From the NCBI GenBank assembly GCA_036506495.1, contig DASXRQ010000120.1, positions 1-14,133 on the forward strand: DNA of 14,133 nt, read 5' to 3'. The DNA comes from DASXRC01 sp036506495. GTDB lineage: Bacteria > Actinomycetota > Actinomycetes > Mycobacteriales > Micromonosporaceae. The notes below the pieces were generated by a model. It worked only from the letters and a program-made list of their open reading frames with translations. It was not told where the DNA came from and did not search any database. Made by a program: the position numbers and the translations under genes. This document shows, piece after piece, positions 1-5,065 of this stretch (positions are counted from its first letter, which is position 1; each line of letters begins with the position of its first letter).

Positions 1-343
1 CGAGTTCCGCGTACCGGACCCGTCGAGCAACCCGTACCTGGCGTACTCGGCGATGATGATGGCCGGCCTGGACGGCATCAAGAACAAGATCGAGCCGCCG
101 GCCCCGATCGACAAGGACCTCTACGACCTCCCGCCGGAGGAATGGGGCTCCGTCAAGCAGGTGCCAGGCTCGCTCGACGCGGTGCTGAACTCGCTCGAGG
201 CCGACCACGACTTCCTCACCCCCGGTGGCGTGTTCACCGATGACCTGATCGAAACGTGGATCGACTACAAGCGCACCAACGAGATCGACCCGGTGCGCCT
301 GCGCCCGACCCCCCACGAGTTCGAGCTGTACTACAACGTTTAG
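1..343 (+). CDS. glnA: Glutamine synthetase type I, C-terminal end (partial, 5' end outside window)
   Basis: The frame is open from base 2 and ends at TAG 341-343, giving the last 113 residues of a type I glutamine synthetase, the cytoplasmic enzyme that makes glutamine from glutamate, ammonia and ATP. Seen: EFRVPDPSSNPYLAYSAMM near the start, which carries the family's conserved R-x-P-D-x-S-x-N-P-Y-L block of the catalytic domain, then IKNKIEPPAPIDKDLYDLPP, and the typical ending EFELYYNV. Known: GlnA proteins end in a (E)FxLYxxV-type tail after a helical C-terminal region, and the regulatory adenylylated tyrosine lies N-terminal to this, outside the window. The copy looks intact here. Whether it is the main glnA or a paralogue (glnA2 to glnA4 occur in actinomycetes) cannot be settled from the tail, although the strong conservation favours a true GS. 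The next gene is on the opposite strand, so transcription should end just after 343. Only a weak GCCC...GGGC hairpin is visible at about 354-369. Confidence 0.93.
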   Translation, partial: EFRVPDPSSNPYLAYSAMMMAGLDGIKNKIEPPAPIDKDLYDLPPEEWGSVKQVPGSLDAVLNSLEADHDFLTPGGVFTDDLIETWIDYKRTNEIDPVRLRPTPHEFELYYNV

Positions 344-424
344 CCATTTTTGAGCCCCTGACCAGGGCATTCACGATTGACCTTGGTCGCGGCTAAAACT
401 CGGGTACAAACGTAGAAGCGGCGG

Positions 425-1304
425 TCACGACCGGCTCCCAGCCGACGTGGCCGCCGTTTCGCGTGTCCCGAGCGCGCCATCGACCAACGACCGCGTGCGA
501 TCCGGCACGTCCGGCCACTCGTGCACGTACTCGTTGAGGGTGATGGTCGGCGTGGAGTGTCCGAGCGCCAACTGCACCGTCTTGACGCTCGCCCCGGCGT
601 GGATCAATAGCGTCGCGTAGTAATGGCGAAGGCCGTGGAAGCCCCACCGCGGCGGCAACCCGACCGTGGTCCGGACCGGCGTCCAGGTTCGGGAGAACGT
701 CGAGGCGTTCACCGGATCGCCTCCCGCTCCCCGGAACACCAGCCAAGCCAGCCGCCGGGTCGGCCGCCTCAGGTCGGTATCGTCGTCCACCTTCACCGGC
801 GGATAGCCGCGCTCCAGCTGCTCCCGCGGCGCCGCTGAAACGACGTCCGGCAGTTCGACCGTCCGTGTGCTCGTCTTGGTCTTCGGCTGGCCCAAGTACG
901 GCGGTCGACCCTTGTGAAACTTGAGCTGCAGCCGCACCGCGAGCTCAGCACGCTCGAAGTCGATGTCCTCGACCTCGAGACCTAGCACCTTCCCCCAGTC
1001 TCAGACCGCAGCCCGCCGCGACGTACACGGCGGCGGACAACCGGGGCGGCATCAGCTTCGCAAGGCGGTGCACCTGGTCGGGCGTCGGGATTACCCGCTC
1101 GCCCCGGTCGATGCCGGGCAGCCGGATGTCGACGCACGGCGAGCTGGCGATGATGCGATCACGCACCGCGGAGGCGAACATCGCGTTCAAGTAGCCGTAT
1201 ACCACCCGCAGCGTGGTGGGTGCGAGCACCCGAGCGCGATCCTTGACCCACGCCTGCACGTTGCTCGGCCGCAGCTGCCCGACCTGTATCCGGCCGACTT
1301 CACG
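425..1304 (-). pseudogene. Tyrosine recombinase (phage/ICE-type integrase), frameshifted and missing its 5' end
   Basis: Two overlapping minus-strand frames together make a tyrosine recombinase. Frame one (about 1304 down to 988) encodes the end of the core-binding domain (QLRPSNVQAWVKDRA, then LRVVYGYLNAMFASAVRD) and the start of the catalytic domain, with the first catalytic Arg in CGLRLGE (codon at 999-1001). Frame two (988 down to 425) continues with LGLEVEDIDFERAELAV, the beta-hairpin KTKTSTRTVEL, HGLRHYYATLL (box II), LGHSTPTITLNEY and the nucleophilic Tyr at 527-529. Joining GLRLGE to VLGLEV needs removal of one base, most simply one C of the CC at 988-989. A slip in the C5 run at 992-996 would also restore the frame but would give GK instead of the conserved GE. 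All catalytic motifs remain, so the break is recent or a sequencing error. However, about 100 N-terminal residues are missing, because similarity stops at about 1300 where a TIR-like fragment starts on the other strand. The gene was probably part of an integrated mobile element. Confidence 0.88.
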
Positions 1305-1498
1305 TGGTCTTTGAGCTGGGGCTCTTTTTCGGGAAGCTCGGACGCAAGCGCGTGGCAGTCCTGAACAGTGGTGTAGAGAAACCGTCTGATGTAGACGGAC
1401 TCGCGTATATCACCTACCCGGCGGGTAACTGGCAGGTTGAACTAGCCAAGGAGCTCCACGCGGCTGGTGTCGCAGTTGATATGACCCGGCTGCTCTAG
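1302..1498 (+). pseudogene. TIR-like nucleotide-binding effector, C-terminal fragment (5' end lost)
   Basis: An open frame from about 1304 (GTG GTC TTT GAG) to TAG 1496-1498 gives 64 residues: VVFELGLFFGKLGRKRVAVL, then SGVEKPSDVDGLAYITY, then WQVELAKELHAAGVAVDM. This closely follows the C-terminal half of the predicted nucleotide-binding TIR-like family (PF10137), recognised from its (N)VVFELG, GKLGR-RV, PSD-GL-YI and W---LAKEL-AAG signatures. Known: such domains serve as NAD-degrading effectors of anti-phage systems such as CBASS and Pycsar, and also occur as standalone proteins. The N-terminal half of the domain, including the usual start and any sensor region, is absent. Upstream of 1302 the frame reads antisense integrase sequence with no similarity. 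The fragment uses more A/T-ending codons (AGT GGT GTA GAG AAA) than its neighbours, which suits acquired defence DNA. A GTG at 1304 could start translation by chance, but no ribosome-binding site is seen. It is very probably non-functional. The family call rests on motif memory, not a search. Confidence 0.72.
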
Positions 1499-1636
1499 CT
1501 TTCAGGTCCGGGAAGGGGCCGAGAGACTTCCCCTCTTCGGCCGGTCGCAGGCCGCCGCCGGCGCCGTCACCGTGGCGGTTCGATCTTCCTGTCGGACGAC
1601 AGCGACGAAACAGCGCCGGGGAGGAGTAACCCCGTG

Positions 1637-1654
1637 GGGCTCCCTGCTGAGCCC
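1637..1654 (-). terminator. Hairpin directly after the SnoaL-like gene
   Basis: GGGCTC (1637-1642) and GAGCCC (1649-1654) form a perfect 6-bp stem with a 6-base loop, starting at the base next to the stop codon of the minus-strand SnoaL-like gene. A second stem (GGGAG/CTCCC around 1619-1644, enclosing CCC/GGG) overlaps it and may compete. There is no T-run, as is common for actinomycete terminators. A role in ending the transcript is inferred from position only. The remaining bases of 1499-1636 show no gene. They hold one imperfect hairpin, GGCCGAGAG (1517-1525) with CTCTTCGGCC (1533-1542), which could close transcription of the TIR fragment. Confidence 0.45.
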
Positions 1655-2098
1655 TCAGGCGCCGCCAGCGGGAGGCGGCTCCGTCAGCTGGCGCATCAAC
1701 GTTGCGATGTCGGACGAGACCCACTCCTCGGCCAGCTTGCCGTCCGCAGTCCGGTAGATCTCGATGCTTGTGTACTCGACGGTGCGCCCGGTCGCCGGGA
1801 TGTCCAGGAACTCGCCCTGGTGCGTACCCCTCATGGTGAGCCGGACCGCGACCCGGTCATCAGCAGAGAAGATGTCCTCGATCCGGGCCTCGAGGCCGGG
1901 AAACGCGCTGTGCATTACGTGCGCGTTGTCCATCCACGCGTCACGGCCCCGCATCTGGAATGGCATACCGGCGATGTTGATGATGAAGTCATCAGTGAGG
2001 AACTCGGCACAGTTGTCGAGTTTCCCGCTGTTGAAGGCGGCGAACCCGGCGCGAACGAGCTCGATGTTGGCCTGGCCACCGGCGCTGTCGGACTCCAT
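1655..2098 (-). CDS. SnoaL-like / NTF2-fold polyketide-cyclase family protein
   Basis: A 147-residue protein. The start chosen is ATG at 2096-2098, because it sits a few bases after the strong ribosome-binding stretch GGAGGAGGAAAG on the minus strand. An upstream in-frame start at 2134 would place that motif inside the gene. Seen: an N-terminal helix (NIELVRAGFAAFNSGKLD), then AEFLTDDFIINIAG, GRDAWMDNAHVMHSAFPGLE, the strand DRVAVRLTMRGTHQGEFLDI, PATGRTVEYTSIEIYR, and a C-terminal EEWVSSDIATLMRQL. This order is typical of the SnoaL-like (ester cyclase) branch of the NTF2 fold, small cone-shaped barrels that bind hydrophobic ligands. Members range from polyketide cyclases to proteins of unknown role. 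No polyketide synthase genes lie in the window, so a cyclase reaction is not supported by context. The gene is alone on its strand between two broken genes and seems intact. The exact substrate is unknown. Confidence 0.85.
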   Translation of the reverse strand: MESDSAGGQANIELVRAGFAAFNSGKLDNCAEFLTDDFIINIAGMPFQMRGRDAWMDNAHVMHSAFPGLEARIEDIFSADDRVAVRLTMRGTHQGEFLDIPATGRTVEYTSIEIYRTADGKLAEEWVSSDIATLMRQLTEPPPAGGA

Positions 2099-2317
2099 TG
2101 GCTTTCCTCCTCCACCGGCACGATATCGAGTCATGTGACGGCGGTTCTCAGTGTCGACGATACCGTCCTACGGGTCCGTCCTCGACGAGCACGACGAGAT
2201 CATCACAGTGGTCGGTGTGGCCGTGCTGGGCCTGTGGCAGTGCCGAGCAGGCGTCATCCGGAATTGCCGAGTCTGGATGCCGCAGTGCCCGCCGTTTGCC
2301 TCTGTTTTGTCGGGCTC

Positions 2318-2359
2318 CACTTGATGCGTGATACATGAGTGTCACTTGATGCGCGACAC
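2318..2359. repeat. Tandem 17-base direct repeat, period 25
   Basis: CACTTGATGCGTGATAC at 2318-2334 recurs as CACTTGATGCGCGACAC at 2343-2359, with 15 of 17 bases identical. The second copy overlaps an inverted repeat (2338-2360). It lies 220 bases upstream of the minus-strand SnoaL-like gene and 410 bases upstream of the YciI gene, so the gene it serves, if any, is unclear. Two adjacent protein-binding sites are a natural reading. A remnant of a duplicated mobile-element end is also possible. Confidence 0.6.
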
Positions 2360-2360
2360 T
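2338..2360. promoter_or_regulatory. Inverted repeat AGTGTC-N11-GACACT, possible operator
   Basis: AGTGTC (2338-2343) and GACACT (2355-2360) are perfect complements separated by 11 bases. With one bulged T the arms extend to ATGAGTGTC and GACACTTCAT. The 23-base span with short arms suits a dimeric helix-turn-helix repressor, but no regulator gene is adjacent and the site overlaps a tandem repeat, so binding is only a guess. Confidence 0.35.
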
Positions 2361-2695
2361 TCATCGGGTCGTGCGGCTCCCGCAGTCACAGCCTGTCATC
2401 GAGGAGGCCGACGAGGTCCGTGGCAGCGCATGCTCGGCGGCAAGAGAGTGCGCCGCGGGCGAAACGCCGCTAGAGATTCCCGTCGCCCTTCTTCAGCCAG
2501 GTAGCGAAAGAAATCATTGAGCGCGTACCGAATGGTTTCCCAGGTCCGTGTGAGCGTCGCCGCCTTCCAAGGCTGCGACGATAAGCTTTCTGATCAGCAG
2601 GGCGTCCGCGTCAGCCGCTCAGGGCCAGATCTGACGGGCGAAACGCGGGTCGGACGGATTCGGCTGCGTCGCGGCGAGAGGTTTCTCCGGGGCCG

Positions 2696-2722
2696 TGTCG
2701 ATCCGCGGGCCGCTCGTTCGAC
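2696..2722 (+). promoter_or_regulatory. Predicted ECF42-type sigma promoter (TGTCGA-17-CGAC)
   Basis: TGTCGA at 2696-2701 and CGAC at 2719-2722 are separated by exactly 17 bases. From memory, published work on ECF42 sigma factors in Streptomyces venezuelae described targets with TGTCGA in the -35 region and CG(A/T)C in the -10 region. Here the motif lies 50 bases upstream of the YciI start, in front of the operon that encodes an ECF42-type sigma factor, so positive autoregulation is likely. The predicted transcript would begin near 2729, giving a leader of about 43 bases. I did not see the same spaced motif before other genes in the window. Confidence 0.7.
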
Positions 2723-2771
2723 GTGTGGGTGCGAGGGCCGAGAGGCGGCCCCGCCGGATGAGGAGAACGCG

Positions 2772-3152
2772 ATGCCGAAGTACATGCTGATCATGCGGGG
2801 CACCGATGAGTCGAACGCCGCCATGATGGCCTCGATCGAGGAGGGGATTGCCAGGACCCGCCTCTTGATCGAGGAGATGATGAAGGCCGGCGTTCTCCTC
2901 GGGGCCGAAGGGCTGGACGATCCGGGCCAGGGCGCCGTGGTCGACTTCAGCGGCGAGGCCCCCGTGGTCACGGACGGGCCGTACGGCGAGACCAAGGAAC
3001 TGTTCGGGGGCTTCTTCCTGCTCGATGTCGCCTCGAAACAGGAGGCGGTCGAGTGGGCCAAGCGGGTCCCGGCGGCCCCCGGGTCCAAGATCGAGATCCG
3101 GCGGGTGCCCGAGGAGGACGAGGTCCCGCAGGACAGCACCGTCCAGCGCTGA
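2772..3152 (+). CDS. YciI/DGPF-domain protein, partner of the ECF42 sigma factor
   Basis: A 126-residue cytoplasmic protein starting at ATG 2772, six bases after AGGAG (2761-2765). Seen: the YCII opening MPKYMLIMRG, a long helix (residues 14-40), the segment DPGQGAVVDFSGEAPVVTDG, the family motif DGPYGETKE at residues 68-76 (a variant of DGPFAETKE), then LFGGFFLLDVASKQEAVEWA and IEIRRV. Known: DGPF proteins of the YCII-related fold are commonly encoded next to ECF42 sigma factors. Their biochemical role is not settled; they have ferredoxin-like folds and have been suggested to be enzymes or targets of the sigma factor. The stop overlaps the sigma gene start by one base (TGATG), so the two are translationally coupled and share a promoter at 2696-2722. 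Longer upstream starts in this frame exist but have no ribosome-binding site or family similarity. The call is firm; the function is open. Confidence 0.93.
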   Translation: MPKYMLIMRGTDESNAAMMASIEEGIARTRLLIEEMMKAGVLLGAEGLDDPGQGAVVDFSGEAPVVTDGPYGETKELFGGFFLLDVASKQEAVEWAKRVPAAPGSKIEIRRVPEEDEVPQDSTVQR

Positions 3153-4366
3153 TGGGTATGGCCGACGTCGAGGCCGTCTGGCGGATCGAGTCGGCGCGGA
3201 TCGTCGCCGCGCTGGCCCGGTTCACCGGCGATTTCGGGCTGGCCGAGGACGCGGCCCAGGAGGCCGTGGCCGAGGCGCTGGTGTCGTGGCCGCTCGCCTC
3301 TCCGGCCAATCCGGCCGGCTGGCTGATGGCCACGGCCCGGCGGCGGGCGATCGACGCGATCCGCCGCCGGACCGCCCTGCAGGACCGATACGCCCTGCTG
3401 GCGACCGACCCGGCGGTCGACGAGGAAATCGACCCCGACAGGATCGACGACGACGTCCTGGCGCTGATGTTCGTCAGCTGCCACCCGGTGCTCTCCCCCG
3501 AGGCCCGGGTGGCGCTGACCCTGCGCGTGGTCGGCGGCCTGTCCAGCGAGGAGATCGCCCGCGCGTTCCTCGTACCCGTGCCGACCGTGCAGGCCCGCAT
3601 CACCCGGGCCAAGAAGACGATCGCGGCGGCCGGGGTGCCGTTCGAGCTGCCGCCGGCCGGCGAGCGCCGGGGGCGGCTGGGCGGCGTGCTCAGCGTCCTC
3701 TACGTGATCTTCACCGAGGGGTCGACGGCCACGTCGGGCGACCGGCTACTGCGCCCCGACGTCGCGTACGAGGCGATCCGGCTGACCCGCACGCTGGCCG
3801 CGCTGCAGCCGGACGAGCCGGAGGTGCACGGCCTGCTCGCGCTGTGCGAGCTGACGGCCGCGCGCTTCCCGGCCCGGACCGGCCCGGACGGTTCGCCGAT
3901 CCTGCTCGAGGACCAGGACCGGCGGCGGTGGGACTTCTCGGCGATCCGCCGTGGGCTGGCCGCGCTGGCCAAGGCATCGACTCGCGGCCTCGGCCCCTAC
4001 GGCCTGCAGGCCGCGATCGCCGCCGCCCACGCGTCGGCGCCCTCGGTCGAGGCGACCGACTGGGACCGGATCGTGGTGCTCTACGAGGCGCTCGGCCGGG
4101 TCGCGCCCTCGCCGGTGGTCGAGCTCAACCGGGCCGTCGCCGTGGCCATGGCCTCGGGGCCGGCGCAAGCCCTGGCCATCGTGGACGAGCTGATCGCCTT
4201 GGACCGGCTCCCCGGTTCGCATCTGGTGCCGACCGTACGCGGGGAGCTGCTGGCCCGCCTCGGCCGGCGACCGGAGGCGCGCGCCGAGCTGGAGCTGGCG
4301 GCTCGGCTGTGCGCCAACCAGCGCGAACGCTCAGTGCTGCTGCGCAAGGCGGCCGCGCTGGGCTGA
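3152..4366 (+). CDS. ECF42-type RNA polymerase sigma factor with long C-terminal extension
   Basis: A 404-residue protein starting at ATG 3152, one base into the YciI stop codon. Domains: sigma-2 at about residues 10-75 (RIVAALARFTGDFGLAEDAA, then WLMATARRRAIDAIRRR, the promoter -10 recognition region), sigma-4 at about 112-160 (LSPEARVALTLRVVGGLSSE, then VPTVQARITRAKK, the -35 helix-turn-helix), and a helical C-terminal extension at about 175-404 (LGGVLSVLYVIFTEGSTA, DRRRWDFSAIRRGLAAL, LYEALGRVAPSPVVELNRAV) of the DUF6596/TPR-like kind. Known: this roughly 400-residue layout is typical of the ECF42 group, which lacks a classical anti-sigma factor and uses the extension for activity. The neighbouring YciI gene and an upstream TGTCGA/CGAC promoter support the assignment. 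The likely role is transcription of its own operon and DGPF genes under an unknown signal. A degenerate SDR gene converges at the 3' end, and its frame runs on antisense into this gene. Confidence 0.93.
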   Translation: MGMADVEAVWRIESARIVAALARFTGDFGLAEDAAQEAVAEALVSWPLASPANPAGWLMATARRRAIDAIRRRTALQDRYALLATDPAVDEEIDPDRIDDDVLALMFVSCHPVLSPEARVALTLRVVGGLSSEEIARAFLVPVPTVQARITRAKKTIAAAGVPFELPPAGERRGRLGGVLSVLYVIFTEGSTATSGDRLLRPDVAYEAIRLTRTLAALQPDEPEVHGLLALCELTAARFPARTGPDGSPILLEDQDRRRWDFSAIRRGLAALAKASTRGLGPYGLQAAIAAAHASAPSVEATDWDRIVVLYEALGRVAPSPVVELNRAVAVAMASGPAQALAIVDELIALDRLPGSHLVPTVRGELLARLGRRPEARAELELAARLCANQRERSVLLRKAAALG

Positions 4367-4853
4367 CTTTCTCCAGCTCGGCCGGCCGGGATTCGAGTGC
4401 GGCCCGGATGCCGTCGATCGCGTCGGCCCCGACGGCTAGGCGCGGCGGCGGCTCCGCCATGCCGGCGATCGCGACGATCGCGTCGGCCGAATCCCCGAAC
4501 GCGGACGGCGGGAGCGCGGAGAACCTGGTGAGAAACTTGCCCACGGTCGGCGCGTAGACCTCGTCGGGCGCGACGACGTGGGCGGTGCTGGCGAAGTCGG
4601 TCGCGAACGTGCCGGGTTCGACGATCGTCACCCGCACGCCGGCCGGGCCACTTCCGCGGCGAGCGCCTCGCTGAGCAGCTCGACGGCCGCCTTCGAGGCC
4701 GAGTAGAGCCCGGACGTTGCCCACGCGAACTGCCCGGTCAGCGAGCTGACCTGCACGATCGGCCGTGCAAGGCGCGCAGGGCGGGCAGGGTGGCCCGCAG
4801 CACCTCCTCGGCCTCGGGCACGGTGAAAAGACCACGTGCACCGAAAGGTGATC
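4367..4853 (-). pseudogene. Short-chain dehydrogenase/reductase (SDR), 5'-truncated and frameshifted
   Basis: Pieces of an SDR oxidoreductase lie in three minus-strand frames. About 4853-4820 gives LSVHVVFSP (end of beta-4 and the start of alpha-5); about 4820-4770 gives VPEAEEVLRATLPALRA; about 4765-4650 gives IVQVSSLTGQFAW followed by SGLYSASKAAVELLSEAL, which contains the catalytic Ser region and the YxxxK motif (YSASK); then after another shift near 4645 comes AGVRVTIVEPGTFATDFAS down to AALESRPAELEKVS. The Rossmann N-terminus with the TGxxxGxG cofactor loop, about 85 residues, is missing. At least two frameshifts (near 4765 and 4645), and probably a third near 4820, make it non-functional. 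The native stop is also gone: the last frame continues antisense into the sigma-factor gene to 4125. Known: such SDRs are NAD(P)H-dependent cytoplasmic enzymes, and the substrate cannot be inferred. Confidence 0.85.
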
Positions 4854-4888
4854 ATGTCAAGCATCTGGTTGAACCCGCCGTGTCAAGC

Positions 4889-4907
4889 ATGTCCCGTGAC
4901 GGGACAT
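4889..4907. promoter_or_regulatory. 19-bp perfect palindrome, probable operator, with TTGACA direct repeats beside it
   Basis: ATGTCCCGT-G-ACGGGACAT at 4889-4907 has 9-bp perfect arms around one central base. It touches the second copy of TGTCAAGCAT (4855-4864 and 4881-4890, period 26), which reads ATGCTTGACA on the minus strand and so carries TTGACA, the consensus -35 hexamer, twice. No convincing -10 follows at 16-18 bases. A TetR-type repressor binding next to the promoter of the lost SDR 5' end is the natural reading. The regulator is not in the window. Confidence 0.5.
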
Positions 4908-4952
4908 CGCGCGGCACGGCGGCGCGGTGAGAAGTTTCTCCACGTCTTCAAG

Positions 4953-4970
4953 GCGGCCGCAAGCGGCCGC
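4953..4970. terminator. GC-rich hairpin downstream of the hydrolase gene
   Basis: GCGGCCGC occurs twice with AA between (4953-4970). It can fold as a GCGGCC/GGCCGC stem with a 6-base loop. It lies about 95 bases after the stop of the minus-strand hydrolase, and a smaller stem, ACGCC/GGCGT (5013-5029), is closer to that stop. Neither has a T-run. The whole 4854-5065 stretch contains no gene. An imperfect short palindrome, GAGAA-GT-TTCTC, lies at 4929-4940. Confidence 0.35.
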
Positions 4971-5065
4971 TCGCGCTCGTCCGGGCACGGCGCGCGCGGA
5001 CGGTCAGCGGGCACGCCGAAGCCCGGCGTCCGCCGAGGTACAGCAGATACCGGGCAGTCCGGCGA

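Larger units (their letters stand above)
2099..2695. other. 0.6 kb region without an intact gene
   Basis: No open frame here has convincing protein features. From left to right it holds the 5' region of the SnoaL-like gene; a plus-strand frame at 2151-2324 (GTG start, 57 residues, Cys/Trp-rich, no family recognised, probably chance); the short direct repeat with inverted repeat at 2318-2360; and a minus-strand stretch at about 2480-2618 that reads like a frameshifted protein relic (ALLIRKLIVAALEGGDAHT, then WETIRYALNDFFRYLAEEG in the next frame). The last part leads into the promoter of the sigma-factor operon. The region probably once held a gene that has decayed. Confidence 0.55.

Noticed and set aside
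344..424. Attachment site (att) or tRNA remnant between glnA and the integrase
   Set aside because: I found no tRNA-like arm and no second copy of this stretch within the window. An att site could exist, but nothing here supports it.
2151..2324. 57-codon plus-strand frame beginning GTG TCG ACG
   Set aside because: No ribosome-binding site, no recognisable family and an unusual Cys/Trp content; it is probably a chance frame in the gap.
2594..3484. Minus-strand frame opposite YciI and the sigma-factor start (296 codons)
   Set aside because: Antisense to two confidently identified genes, with Arg/Pro/Ser-rich sequence and no domain.
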